A DNA stretch of 5,068 nucleotides from Bryobacteraceae bacterium (GTDB lineage: Bacteria > Acidobacteriota > Terriglobia > Bryobacterales > Bryobacteraceae), in contig JASHQT010000218.1 of assembly GCA_030039005.1 (NCBI GenBank), positions 1 through 5,068 on the forward strand. Reading direction: 5' to 3'. Below the pieces are notes generated by a model that searched no databases, was not told where the DNA came from, and saw nothing but the letters and a program-made list of their open reading frames with translations. A program made the translations under genes and the position numbers. Shown in pieces: positions 1 through 4,433 of the stretch. Position 1 is the stretch's first letter. Every line of letters begins with the position of its first letter.

Positions 1-305
1 GCCGACAGCGGCTTGCCACCCATGGCGTAAACGTCGCTGAGCGCATTGGCGGCCGCAATCGCGCCGAATGTATACGCGTCATCGACGATCGGAGTGAAGA
101 AATCCACGGTCTGGACCAAGGCACACTCCGGCGTCAGCTTGTACACGCCGGCATCGTCGGCGGTGTCAAAGCCCACCAGCACGTTTTCGTTCGCCCAACG
201 CGGGACGCGGGCGAGCACTTGGTCCAAAACCTTTGGACTCAGCTTCGACGCTCAACCTGCCGCGGTCGTGTGCGCGGTCAGGCGGCCTTTGGTTTGTGGA
301 GGCAC
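1..305 (-). CDS. selD: Selenide, water dikinase (selenophosphate synthetase), selenocysteine-containing, 3' end beyond window
   Basis: SelD makes selenophosphate from selenide and ATP in the cytoplasm, the selenium donor for selenocysteine and selenouridine synthesis. The visible 101 residues match the family N-terminus: an RLT segment (8-10), the glycine-rich catalytic loop G-Sec-A-S-K-L (17-22), [10 protein letters not shown] (46-55) and [11 protein letters not shown] (66-76), then a block ending [13 protein letters not shown] (85-97). Lys21 corresponds to the catalytic Lys of the E. coli enzyme, and Asp51 and Asp91 to its Mg-binding aspartates. Residue 18, normally Cys or Sec, is encoded by an in-frame TGA (252-254). 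The residues before it are also family-like, so readthrough is the best explanation and a premature stop is unlikely. I chose the GTG at 303-305 because a TAG lies five codons upstream (318-320). No Shine-Dalgarno sequence precedes it. The left inverted repeat of the neighbouring element begins only 14 nt upstream. Confidence 0.93.
222..254 (-). promoter_or_regulatory. Sec-coding UGA plus SECIS-like hairpin in selD
   Basis: On the minus strand the TGA at 254-252 is followed, after 13 nt, by a perfect 7-bp stem, GTCCAAA pairing with TTTGGAC (238-232 and 228-222). It closes a 3-nt loop, GGT (231-229). Bacterial SECIS elements lie inside the coding sequence just after UGA, with a spacer of about this size and a G early in the apical loop where SelB binds. 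This hairpin meets both criteria. A weaker outer pairing, GAGC right after the U of UGA with GCTC past the stem, is also possible. The role is inferred from position and fold. Confidence 0.8.
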
Positions 306-318
306 GAGACCAGAATAC

Positions 319-352
319 TAGGAATACGAGGGAGACAAGGGAGACCAGGAAT
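319..352. repeat. Left inverted-repeat arm of the S23-gene element
   Basis: This 34-nt purine-rich sequence is repeated in inverted orientation at 705-738. By direct comparison 29 of 34 positions are identical, and 26 of 30 over 323-352 against 705-734. Inside the arm the unit GGGAGAC occurs twice in tandem (330-336 and 339-345). It lies between the selD start (305, minus) and the GTG of the four-helix-bundle gene (365, plus), so it occupies the whole divergent leader of both genes. Confidence 0.8.
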
Positions 353-364
353 ACACTAAACGAC

Positions 365-772
365 GTGCAGCCCAAAGCAAGAAACTTGCAGGACTTGCTG
401 GTCTGGCAGAAAGCCCGTGCTCTAACCCTTGCGGTCTATCGGACAACGGCCAGTTTTCCTAAGCACGAGCTTTTCGGTCTTTCCTCCCAGCTACAGCGGG
501 CGGCTGTCTCCGTACCTGCGAACATTGCTGAAGGCTTCAAGCGACGTGGCCGCGTGGATAAAGCACGATTCTTGAACGTTGCCCAAGCTTCTCTTGAGGA
601 ATGCCGCTACTATCTGATCCTGACCCAAGATCTCGGCTATTCGGATACTAATTCCCTGTTGGGTTTGCTCGACGAGACCAGCCGTTTTCTGGATCGCTAC
701 CTCCATTCCTTGTCTTCCTCGTCTCCCTCGCATTTCTACTCTACCCGCAGCGCCGGAGCAGGCTCCGGCTAG
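365..772 (+). CDS. Four-helix-bundle protein, S23/23S rRNA intervening-sequence protein family
   Basis: This 135-residue protein matches the four-helix-bundle family first seen as ORFs in 23S rRNA intervening sequences and related to the Avd accessory protein of diversity-generating retroelements. Signatures are LLVWQKA (11-17), the core PANIAEGFKRRG (51-62), FLNVAQASLEECRYYL (69-84) and DLGY (89-92). Members form pentameric barrels and may bind nucleic acid, but the function of stand-alone copies is unknown. I chose GTG365 because homology starts at NLQDLLVW, four residues after it. The frame stays open upstream to an ATG at 233, but that stretch is antisense to selD and then encodes an Arg/Thr/Asn repeat from the left arm. 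A weak AGGA (347-350) lies 14 nt before the start. The tail after about residue 113 is Ser-rich, is encoded by the right repeat arm, and looks unlike the family. The gene ends in a CTAG shared with the convergent DUF420 gene, a 4-nt overlap. Confidence 0.88.
   Translation: MQPKARNLQDLLVWQKARALTLAVYRTTASFPKHELFGLSSQLQRAAVSVPANIAEGFKRRGRVDKARFLNVAQASLEECRYYLILTQDLGYSDTNSLLGLLDETSRFLDRYLHSLSSSSPSHFYSTRSAGAGSG
705..738. repeat. Right inverted-repeat arm of the S23-gene element
   Basis: This pyrimidine-rich arm is the inverted partner of 319-352 (29 of 34 positions match). It lies inside the coding sequence of the four-helix-bundle gene, where it encodes the Ser-rich segment around residues 114-125. 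The C-terminus of that protein is thus dictated by the repeat, which suggests that gene and repeats form one unit. Confidence 0.8.
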
Positions 773-780
773 CGGTAGAG
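739..780. terminator. Strong hairpin spanning the convergent stop codons
   Basis: Two nested stems are visible. The outer stem pairs CTCTACCCGC (739-748) with GCGGTAGAG (772-780), leaving one bulged C. The inner GC-rich stem pairs GCCGGAG (752-758) with CTCCGGC (763-769) around a 4-nt loop. The shared CTAG of the two convergent stops lies on the right-hand side. It may end transcription or protect the 3' ends of both mRNAs. Neither strand has a downstream U-tract, so classical intrinsic termination is not demonstrated. Confidence 0.45.
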
Positions 781-1179
781 CATAAAATACACCACCACCC
801 CCGTCACGCTCACATACATCCAAATCGGCCACGTCCACTTCGCGATCGCCCGATGCCGCTTCACGTCCATACGCAGGCCGCGCCGCAGCGTGATGATCGC
901 GAGCACGGGCGTCGCAACGGCGAGGATCGTGTGCGTGGTCAGGATGGTCAAGTAAATTGCGTGCCGCGCGCCGGTGTGCTGGTCATATATCACTCCCGCG
1001 ATCGCGTGATGCACCAGGTAGCTGATCAGAAACACCACCGACACGCCGAACGCCGTCAGCATCACGCGCCGGTGCGCCTGGATGCGCTTTTGCTGGATCA
1101 ACGCAAACCCGATCCCAAGCAGCACGGCCGCGATCGCGTTCAGCGTCGCGTTCACGGCCGGGAGCGTATGTACATCCAT
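769..1179 (-). CDS. DUF420 family membrane protein, oxidase-assembly associated
   Basis: This 136-residue integral membrane protein has four predicted transmembrane helices at about 12-28, 39-60, 74-97 and 116-134. The family (DUF420, YozB-like) is commonly found next to cytochrome oxidase or SCO1 genes and is thought to act in oxidase or heme-copper maturation, but its biochemical role is not established. Several histidines lie in or near the helices (His57, His58, His73, His83), with the pairs LVHHAI and TTHTI the most noticeable. I chose the ATG at 1177-1179 because it overlaps the upstream SCO1 stop (TGATG, one shared base), which implies translational coupling. No Shine-Dalgarno is seen. 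The frame stays open further upstream, but there it is antisense-frame noise within the SCO1 gene. The stop (769-771) overlaps the convergent S23 gene stop. Confidence 0.87.
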   Translation of the reverse strand: MDVHTLPAVNATLNAIAAVLLGIGFALIQQKRIQAHRRVMLTAFGVSVVFLISYLVHHAIAGVIYDQHTGARHAIYLTILTTHTILAVATPVLAIITLRRGLRMDVKRHRAIAKWTWPIWMYVSVTGVVVYFMLYR

Positions 1180-1736
1180 CAGGTGCGCTGTGCGTCGAGC
1201 GCCTTCACGTCCGCGATCACCTGGGGAATCGAAGACTGGTCCGAGGTGTCGTAATAGCCGCGAATGCGCCCCTGCCGGTCCACCAGCACAAAGCGCGTGC
1301 TGTGCTGCAGCGTGCCGTCGATATTGCCCAGCTTGAATGCATCGCGATCCAGCATCTGCAGCGTCGCTACCGGCCCGGTGAGGAAATACCACATCGCGGC
1401 CGAAGCTCCATGCACTTGCGCATACGCCGCCAATACCTTCGGCGTGTCCTGGGCCGGGTCGATGGTGAACGAAACCAGCCGGACATCGCCCAGCTTCGAA
1501 ACCGCCTGCTGTACCTCATGCATCTGCGAGGTCATGCGTGGGCACGGCCCCGGGCACGTGGTGTAAATGAAATCCGCGACCCAGATTTTCCCGGCCAAGA
1601 CGCTGCTATCGAAGGCCTGGCCGCTCTGCGCGGTCAGTTCGAAATGCGGAACATCGCCGAAAATCTCCAGTTGCGTGGCCGGATGCGAGCACCCAACGAG
1701 CGCGAAAGCGATGGTGGGAACCAATAAGTACTTCAT
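1179..1736 (-). CDS. SCO1/SenC family copper chaperone lipoprotein
   Basis: This 185-residue thioredoxin-fold protein delivers copper to, or reduces, the CuA site of cytochrome c oxidase subunit II. Diagnostic features are the metal-binding CxxxC in TTCPGPCPRM (Cys61, Cys65) and the distal histidine in LQHSTRFVLVD (His145), with the conserved FTIDP (90-94) between them. The N-terminus is a short signal peptide ending in a lipobox, LVGC (13-16). Cys16 is thus the expected lipidation site, which anchors the protein on the outer face of the cytoplasmic membrane. All three metal ligands of the family are present, so it should be functional. It starts 13 nt after the ctaB stop and overlaps the DUF420 start by one base, so it is the middle gene of one operon. 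No convincing Shine-Dalgarno precedes the ATG. Confidence 0.93.
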   Translation of the reverse strand: MKYLLVPTIAFALVGCSHPATQLEIFGDVPHFELTAQSGQAFDSSVLAGKIWVADFIYTTCPGPCPRMTSQMHEVQQAVSKLGDVRLVSFTIDPAQDTPKVLAAYAQVHGASAAMWYFLTGPVATLQMLDRDAFKLGNIDGTLQHSTRFVLVDRQGRIRGYYDTSDQSSIPQVIADVKALDAQRT

Positions 1737-1749
1737 AAGGCCATAAACT

Positions 1750-2601
1750 TCATGCCGGCCGGTCCATCAACATCAAACTAAACAATACCGGCAGGTACAC
1801 CACCGACGCCAGCAACACGCGCCGCGCCTGCTGCCGCGTGCGATCCGCGCCGATGCGCAGGCTGTAGTACAGGAAGCCCAGCCCCAGCGCCAGCGCGCCA
1901 TAGAAATAGACGTTGCCGGCCATCGCGAAGAACTTCGGCATCAGGCTGATGGGAATCAGCGCCAGCGAGTAAAGCAAAATGCGCCGCGCCGTCGAGCGGC
2001 CGTCCGGCTCCACTACCGGCAGCATGCGAATGCCCGCACGCGCGTAGTCTTCCTTGTACATCCACGCGATGGCGTAAAAATGCGGGAACTGCCACAGCAG
2101 CAGAATCGCGAACAGAATCCACGCGTCCCAGGTCAACGTGCCGCTGGCTGCGGCGAAACCAATCAGCGGCGGCATCGCGCCGGGAATCGATCCCACGGTG
2201 GTCGAATGCGGCGACCGCCGTTTGAGCGGCGTGTATACGCACAAATAAAGCGTCAGCGTGAAGAATCCCAGGATCGCGCATAGCAAATTCGCGCCTAGCC
2301 ATAATTCCATGAAGCCGGCGGCCGAGATCACCAGGCCGAAGATGAGCGCGCGCCCCGCGTTCAGGCGCCCAGCGGGCAGCGGACGAGCCTGAGTGCGCCG
2401 CATTTTGGAATCGGCCTCGCGCTCCATCCATTGATTCAGCGCGGCGGTTCCCGAGGCGATCAGCCCGGTTCCGATGATGGTATGGAGCAGAGTCAGCCAG
2501 TGCCACCCGCCCTTGGCGCCAAAGAAGTACCCGACGCCGGTGCTCATCAGGATGAGCCACGTGATCCGCGGCTTGGTGAGCGCAATGTAGTCCTTGATCA
2601 A
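1750..2601 (-). CDS. ctaB: Protoheme IX farnesyltransferase (heme O synthase)
   Basis: This UbiA-superfamily enzyme of the cytoplasmic membrane transfers farnesyl from farnesyl diphosphate to heme B, giving heme O for quinol or cytochrome oxidases and for heme A synthesis. The first substrate-binding motif is ALNQWMEREADSKMRRT (54-70, with Asn56, Glu60, Asp64), followed by RPLPAG (73-78). YTPLKRRS (123-130) and the GSIPGAMPPLIG loop (137-148) come next, and WQFPHFYAIAW (170-180) with KEDY (183-186) forms the second Asp-containing region. Multiple hydrophobic helices cover the rest. At 283 residues it is near normal length, with a short N-terminus that starts almost at the conserved ALTKPRIT. 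The only usable start is TTG (2599-2601), because an in-frame TAA lies nine codons upstream. It is the first gene of the SCO1-DUF420 operon. Confidence 0.96.
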   Translation of the reverse strand: MIKDYIALTKPRITWLILMSTGVGYFFGAKGGWHWLTLLHTIIGTGLIASGTAALNQWMEREADSKMRRTQARPLPAGRLNAGRALIFGLVISAAGFMELWLGANLLCAILGFFTLTLYLCVYTPLKRRSPHSTTVGSIPGAMPPLIGFAAASGTLTWDAWILFAILLLWQFPHFYAIAWMYKEDYARAGIRMLPVVEPDGRSTARRILLYSLALIPISLMPKFFAMAGNVYFYGALALGLGFLYYSLRIGADRTRQQARRVLLASVVYLPVLFSLMLMDRPA

Positions 2602-2604
2602 GAA

Positions 2605-2622
2605 AAGGGTTTCCGAAACCTT
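2605..2622 (-). promoter_or_regulatory. Small hairpin just upstream of the ctaB TTG start
   Basis: On the minus strand GGTTT and AAACC (2620-2616 and 2612-2608) pair around a CGG loop, with AA/TT extending the stem past a single bulged base. It covers the place where a Shine-Dalgarno for the TTG at 2601 would lie, and none is visible. It could temper translation initiation or be incidental, since the stem is short. Confidence 0.25.
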
Positions 2623-2641
2623 AACTTATTACACTACCACA

Positions 2642-2659
2642 GCCTGGCAACAGTCAGGC
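2642..2659. repeat. Short inverted repeat in the ctaB leader
   Basis: GCCTG (2642-2646) and CAGGC (2655-2659) form a 5-bp inverted repeat with an 8-nt spacer, about 40 nt upstream of the ctaB start and inside the AT-richer stretch where its promoter should lie. It could be an operator half-site pair, but the arms are short and chance is a fair alternative. Confidence 0.2.
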
Positions 2660-2682
2660 AATATATTTTACGGTCAAAGCGC

Positions 2683-2703
2683 AAAAGAGGGCCGAACCGG
2701 CCC
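2683..2703 (-). terminator. Intrinsic terminator downstream of the STAS gene
   Basis: Reading the minus strand, GGGCCG (2703-2698) pairs with CGGCCC (2694-2689) around a 3-nt loop, and TCTTTT follows directly (2688-2683). A GC-rich 6-bp stem with a T-tract, about 30 nt past the STAS stop, is a standard Rho-independent terminator. It separates STAS from the ctaB operon. Confidence 0.65.
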
Positions 2704-2710
2704 GACGTTC

Positions 2711-2727
2711 CTGAGCCAGCGGCTCAG
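2711..2727. repeat. Perfect 7-bp hairpin just after the STAS stop
   Basis: CTGAGCC (2711-2717) and GGCTCAG (2721-2727) form a perfect stem around a 3-nt loop, 6 nt past the STAS stop codon. It has no T-tract of its own. With the terminator at 2683-2703 it makes a tandem hairpin pair, likely part of the transcript end or an mRNA-stabilising structure. Confidence 0.45.
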
Positions 2728-2733
2728 CGTTCA

Positions 2734-3111
2734 TTAGACAGATGCTACCGAAGAGGAGTTGCTCGCAAAGGCACGCTCGGCGTCGGCGACGGTGGCGTAG
2801 GACGGCAGGAGTTTGGCGACCCCGGTCATTTCCAGCAGCACGCCGACGCGCTCGGAGATGCCCACAGCCGCGAATTTCACGCCGATGCGCTGCGTGTGTG
2901 CCCAGTGGCTGAGCACGATCCCCAGGCCCGCCGAATCGATGTAAGGCACGCCGGTGAAATCGACGATGGTGCTCTTCAAGTCCGGCTGGCGTACGGCAGT
3001 CTGGAAGTCGAACAGCGTCTGCATGGTGAGCGGTCCGGTGAGCGCGAAAACGGTGACATCGCTCGCCGCGCCGGGCTTCCGCTCGATTTGGATTTGGTCC
3101 ATGGGGAGCAT
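2734..3111 (-). CDS. STAS-domain protein, anti-sigma factor antagonist
   Basis: This is a single STAS domain of 125 residues (SpoIIAA/RsbV type). Such proteins bind an anti-sigma kinase when unphosphorylated and release the sigma factor; phosphorylation on a conserved Ser or Thr stops this. The hallmark lies at IVDFTGVPYIDSAGLGIVL (49-67), where Ser60 is the predicted phosphosite in the DSAG loop. ALTGPLT (23-29) is the first strand-turn of the fold, and the C-terminal helix region (LLEMTGVAKLLP, 92-103) is also typical. No kinase, phosphatase or sigma gene is adjacent, so its partner must lie elsewhere and the pathway cannot be named. Two start codons are possible, ATG at 3109-3111 or ATG at 3100-3102, and neither has a Shine-Dalgarno. 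The longer form is listed. Confidence 0.9.
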   Translation of the reverse strand: MLPMDQIQIERKPGAASDVTVFALTGPLTMQTLFDFQTAVRQPDLKSTIVDFTGVPYIDSAGLGIVLSHWAHTQRIGVKFAAVGISERVGVLLEMTGVAKLLPSYATVADAERAFASNSSSVASV

Positions 3112-3154
3112 TCTATATTACGTATGTGACGGTAGCGTTACAGAGCATTGTAGC

Positions 3155-3598
3155 TCATGGTGCGGTCCTGCCGCTTCTATGCCGGTCTCTGATCGGTTTT
3201 ATTCGCGGAAATTCCATAATGAACTTATTCGGGGCAAGAAACTTCACTGTTGCGACTGGATACACCTCTGGCTCCCCGTTGAGCACAACGTAGCTCACCG
3301 TAAAGCTTAACGTCATTCCCGAGCATTTCGGGTCGTACCGCGCGCCGTAACGAAATATACCCTCCAAATCGAGGTTTAGCAGTTTCTTTGCGGAATCGAA
3401 GCGGACCGAGGACACCTCGCCCTTGTGGCCCAGAGTTAGGAAAATGCTCCCGGTCGCCGGCGCGAATCCCATGTCTTGAGGAGTGAAGCGTGGCATGGTT
3501 AGCTCTTGGACACAGCTCATGGGTGTCTGGGAGCTCGCAAGGCCCACAGGCAACGACGCGAACAACACGGAGTAGCAGAGACGGTTCATCGTGATCAT
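3155..3598 (-). CDS. Putative secreted protein of unknown function
   Basis: I do not recognise this 147-residue protein. It begins with a probable signal peptide (hydrophobic CYSVLFASLPVGLA, about 8-21, cleavage near ASS-Q), so it is likely exported. After that come two possible disulfide cysteines (Cys29, Cys92) and alternating strand-rich segments. The stretch from SIFLTLGHKGEVSSV (51-65) through FRYGARYDP (82-90) to FTVSYVVLNG (99-108) faintly recalls the C-terminal domain of TonB proteins, where a 'G-x-V' strand precedes a helix and a 'w.y.P..G' turn. That resemblance is by eye only. I chose the ATG at 3596-3598, preceded by GGCGGA at a suitable distance. The frame remains open to an ATG at 3628, which would bury the signal peptide, and ATG 3589 is a further alternative. 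The gene appears less GC-rich than its neighbours. It ends 43 nt before the STAS gene, so co-transcription is possible. Confidence 0.65.
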   Translation of the reverse strand: MITMNRLCYSVLFASLPVGLASSQTPMSCVQELTMPRFTPQDMGFAPATGSIFLTLGHKGEVSSVRFDSAKKLLNLDLEGIFRYGARYDPKCSGMTLSFTVSYVVLNGEPEVYPVATVKFLAPNKFIMEFPRIKPIRDRHRSGRTAP

Positions 3599-3660
3599 TT
3601 TATTCCGCCGCTGCAATCCATCGCCCAATTCCGACCGCTCATCCGATTCCTGCGACCCCC

Positions 3661-3679
3661 ATCCGAACCCCGCTCGGAT
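3661..3679. repeat. Inverted repeat in the divergent intergenic region
   Basis: ATCCGA (3661-3666) and TCGGAT (3674-3679) are perfect inverted 6-mers with a 7-nt spacer, and a further ATCCGATTCC copy lies at 3641-3650. They sit in the 123-bp gap (3599-3721) between the divergent secreted-protein and TPR-like genes, where both promoters must be. A regulator site is plausible but unproven. No convincing -35/-10 pair could be fixed here. Confidence 0.3.
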
Positions 3680-3708
3680 TCCGCGCCTCCCCGCCTATTC
3701 TGTACTCG

Positions 3709-3715
3709 AAAGGAG
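3709..3715 (+). promoter_or_regulatory. Ribosome binding site of the TPR-like/CXXCH gene
   Basis: AAAGGAG ends 6 nt before the ATG at 3722. It is the only strong Shine-Dalgarno in the window and fixes that start, although the frame stays open upstream to 3506. Confidence 0.85.
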
Positions 3716-3721
3716 TCCGTC

Positions 3722-4414
3722 ATGAAACTTCAAAAAACAACCCTCGCCGCCGTCGCGATCCTCAGCGCCGGCGTTCTCCTCAGTCAGGACCGTTTCGACT
3801 TCCAGGTCCGCAACTACTTCTTTGCCGGTCTCGCCGGCGACCGCGCCTCGCTCGACAAAGGCATGAAAATCTGCGAAAACATCTTGGCGAGCGACCCCAA
3901 GCAGCCCGAAGCCCTGGTCTGGCACGGCACCGGCCTGGTTACCGAATCGCGCCAGGCGTTCGAAAAAGGCGACCAGAAAACCGGCGGCGAGCTGTGGCAG
4001 CGCGGGCTGGATGAAATGGATCAGGCGGCCGAGCTCGCGCCCAACGATCTCGGCGTGCGCATCGTGCGCGGAGCCGTGCTGCTGGTGGCGTCGCAATATT
4101 TGCCTCAGGAGGCCGCCCACCCTTTGATCGAGAAAGGCGTGAGTGATTACGAGAAAGCCTACTCGGTTCAAGGGCCGGATTTAAGCCAGCTCGGCACGCA
4201 CAAAAGCGGCGAGCTGATGATCGGCCTGGCCGACGGTTACGCACGCCTCGGCCAAACGGATAAGGCAGAGCAATGGTTCGAGCGCATCCAGAAGGACCTG
4301 CCCGAAACGCCTTACGCCAAGTCCGCCACCACTTGGCTATTGACCAAGAATCTCGCCCCGCGCGACGCCGGCTGCCAGAGTTGCCACACCAGCTCGGCCG
4401 AAGCGAGTAAGTAA
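3722..4414 (+). CDS. Exported TPR-like protein with C-terminal CXXCH heme-c motif
   Basis: This 230-residue protein starts with a signal peptide (basic MKLQK, then hydrophobic TTLAAVAILSAGVLL, cleavage near residue 21-22), so it is expected in the periplasm or on the outer face of the membrane. The body is helical with tetratricopeptide-like pairs: GMKICENILASDPKQPEALVWHG (47-69), RGLDEMDQAAELAPNDLGVRIVRG (94-117) and ADGYARLGQTDKAEQWFERI (170-189). The last looks the most canonical. Near the C-terminus is CQSCH (218-222), the motif for covalent heme c attachment, only eight residues from the end. There is no obvious distal Met or second CXXCH close by. If the heme is attached, this is a TPR-cytochrome c hybrid; if not, the cysteines could bind metal or form a disulfide. 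The start is secured by a strong ribosome binding site. The kinase gene begins 19 nt downstream, suggesting one operon. Confidence 0.8.
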   Translation: MKLQKTTLAAVAILSAGVLLSQDRFDFQVRNYFFAGLAGDRASLDKGMKICENILASDPKQPEALVWHGTGLVTESRQAFEKGDQKTGGELWQRGLDEMDQAAELAPNDLGVRIVRGAVLLVASQYLPQEAAHPLIEKGVSDYEKAYSVQGPDLSQLGTHKSGELMIGLADGYARLGQTDKAEQWFERIQKDLPETPYAKSATTWLLTKNLAPRDAGCQSCHTSSAEASK

Positions 4415-4433
4415 GATAGAGATTACGGCTGCC

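Larger units (their letters stand above)
319..738. mobile_element. Putative inverted-repeat-flanked element carrying an S23-family gene
   Basis: A 420-bp segment is bounded by 34-nt imperfect inverted repeats (319-352 and 705-738) and contains essentially only the four-helix-bundle gene. The two arms could pair into a long stem in a transcript, as the ends of rRNA intervening sequences do, but here the unit is intergenic between selD and an oxidase-assembly operon. No transposase and no clear target-site duplication are visible. Mobility is therefore an inference from the architecture and from known mobile members of the gene family. The repeats could instead be regulatory or terminator structures that travel with the gene. 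Confidence 0.45.

Noticed and set aside
252..254. The TGA in selD as a disabling nonsense mutation (pseudogene)
   Set aside because: It lies exactly at the Cys/Sec catalytic site, the reading frame is family-like on both sides, and a SECIS-like hairpin follows at the correct distance.
323..349. CRISPR-like or tandem-repeat array from the GGGAGAC units
   Set aside because: Only two short units per arm and no spacers; they are better explained as part of the inverted-repeat arms.
233..364. N-terminal extension of the S23-family protein starting at ATG 233
   Set aside because: The extension is antisense to selD and then encodes a low-complexity Arg/Thr/Asn run from the repeat arm. Family homology begins just after GTG 365.
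1180..1392. Longer start for DUF420 within the SCO1 gene
   Set aside because: That segment reads as non-hydrophobic Arg/Ala-rich noise in the wrong frame of SCO1. The ATG overlapping the SCO1 stop gives the normal family start.
1302..1727. Open frame on the plus strand opposite SCO1
   Set aside because: Arg-rich composition typical of an antisense shadow in GC-rich DNA, with no recognisable domain. SCO1 on the other strand is certain.
1778..2560. Long minus-strand open frame overlapping ctaB in another frame
   Set aside because: It is an Ala/Arg/His-rich out-of-frame shadow of ctaB, which is unambiguous by its motifs.
2602..2660. A sigma-70 promoter for ctaB (TGTAAT-like -10)
   Set aside because: A TGTAAT is present on the minus strand, but no acceptable -35 hexamer lies 16-18 nt upstream, so I could not support a promoter call.
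3506..3721. Longer start for the TPR-like protein
   Set aside because: A strong ribosome binding site and a signal peptide begin at ATG 3722. The upstream part overlaps the oppositely oriented secreted-protein gene.
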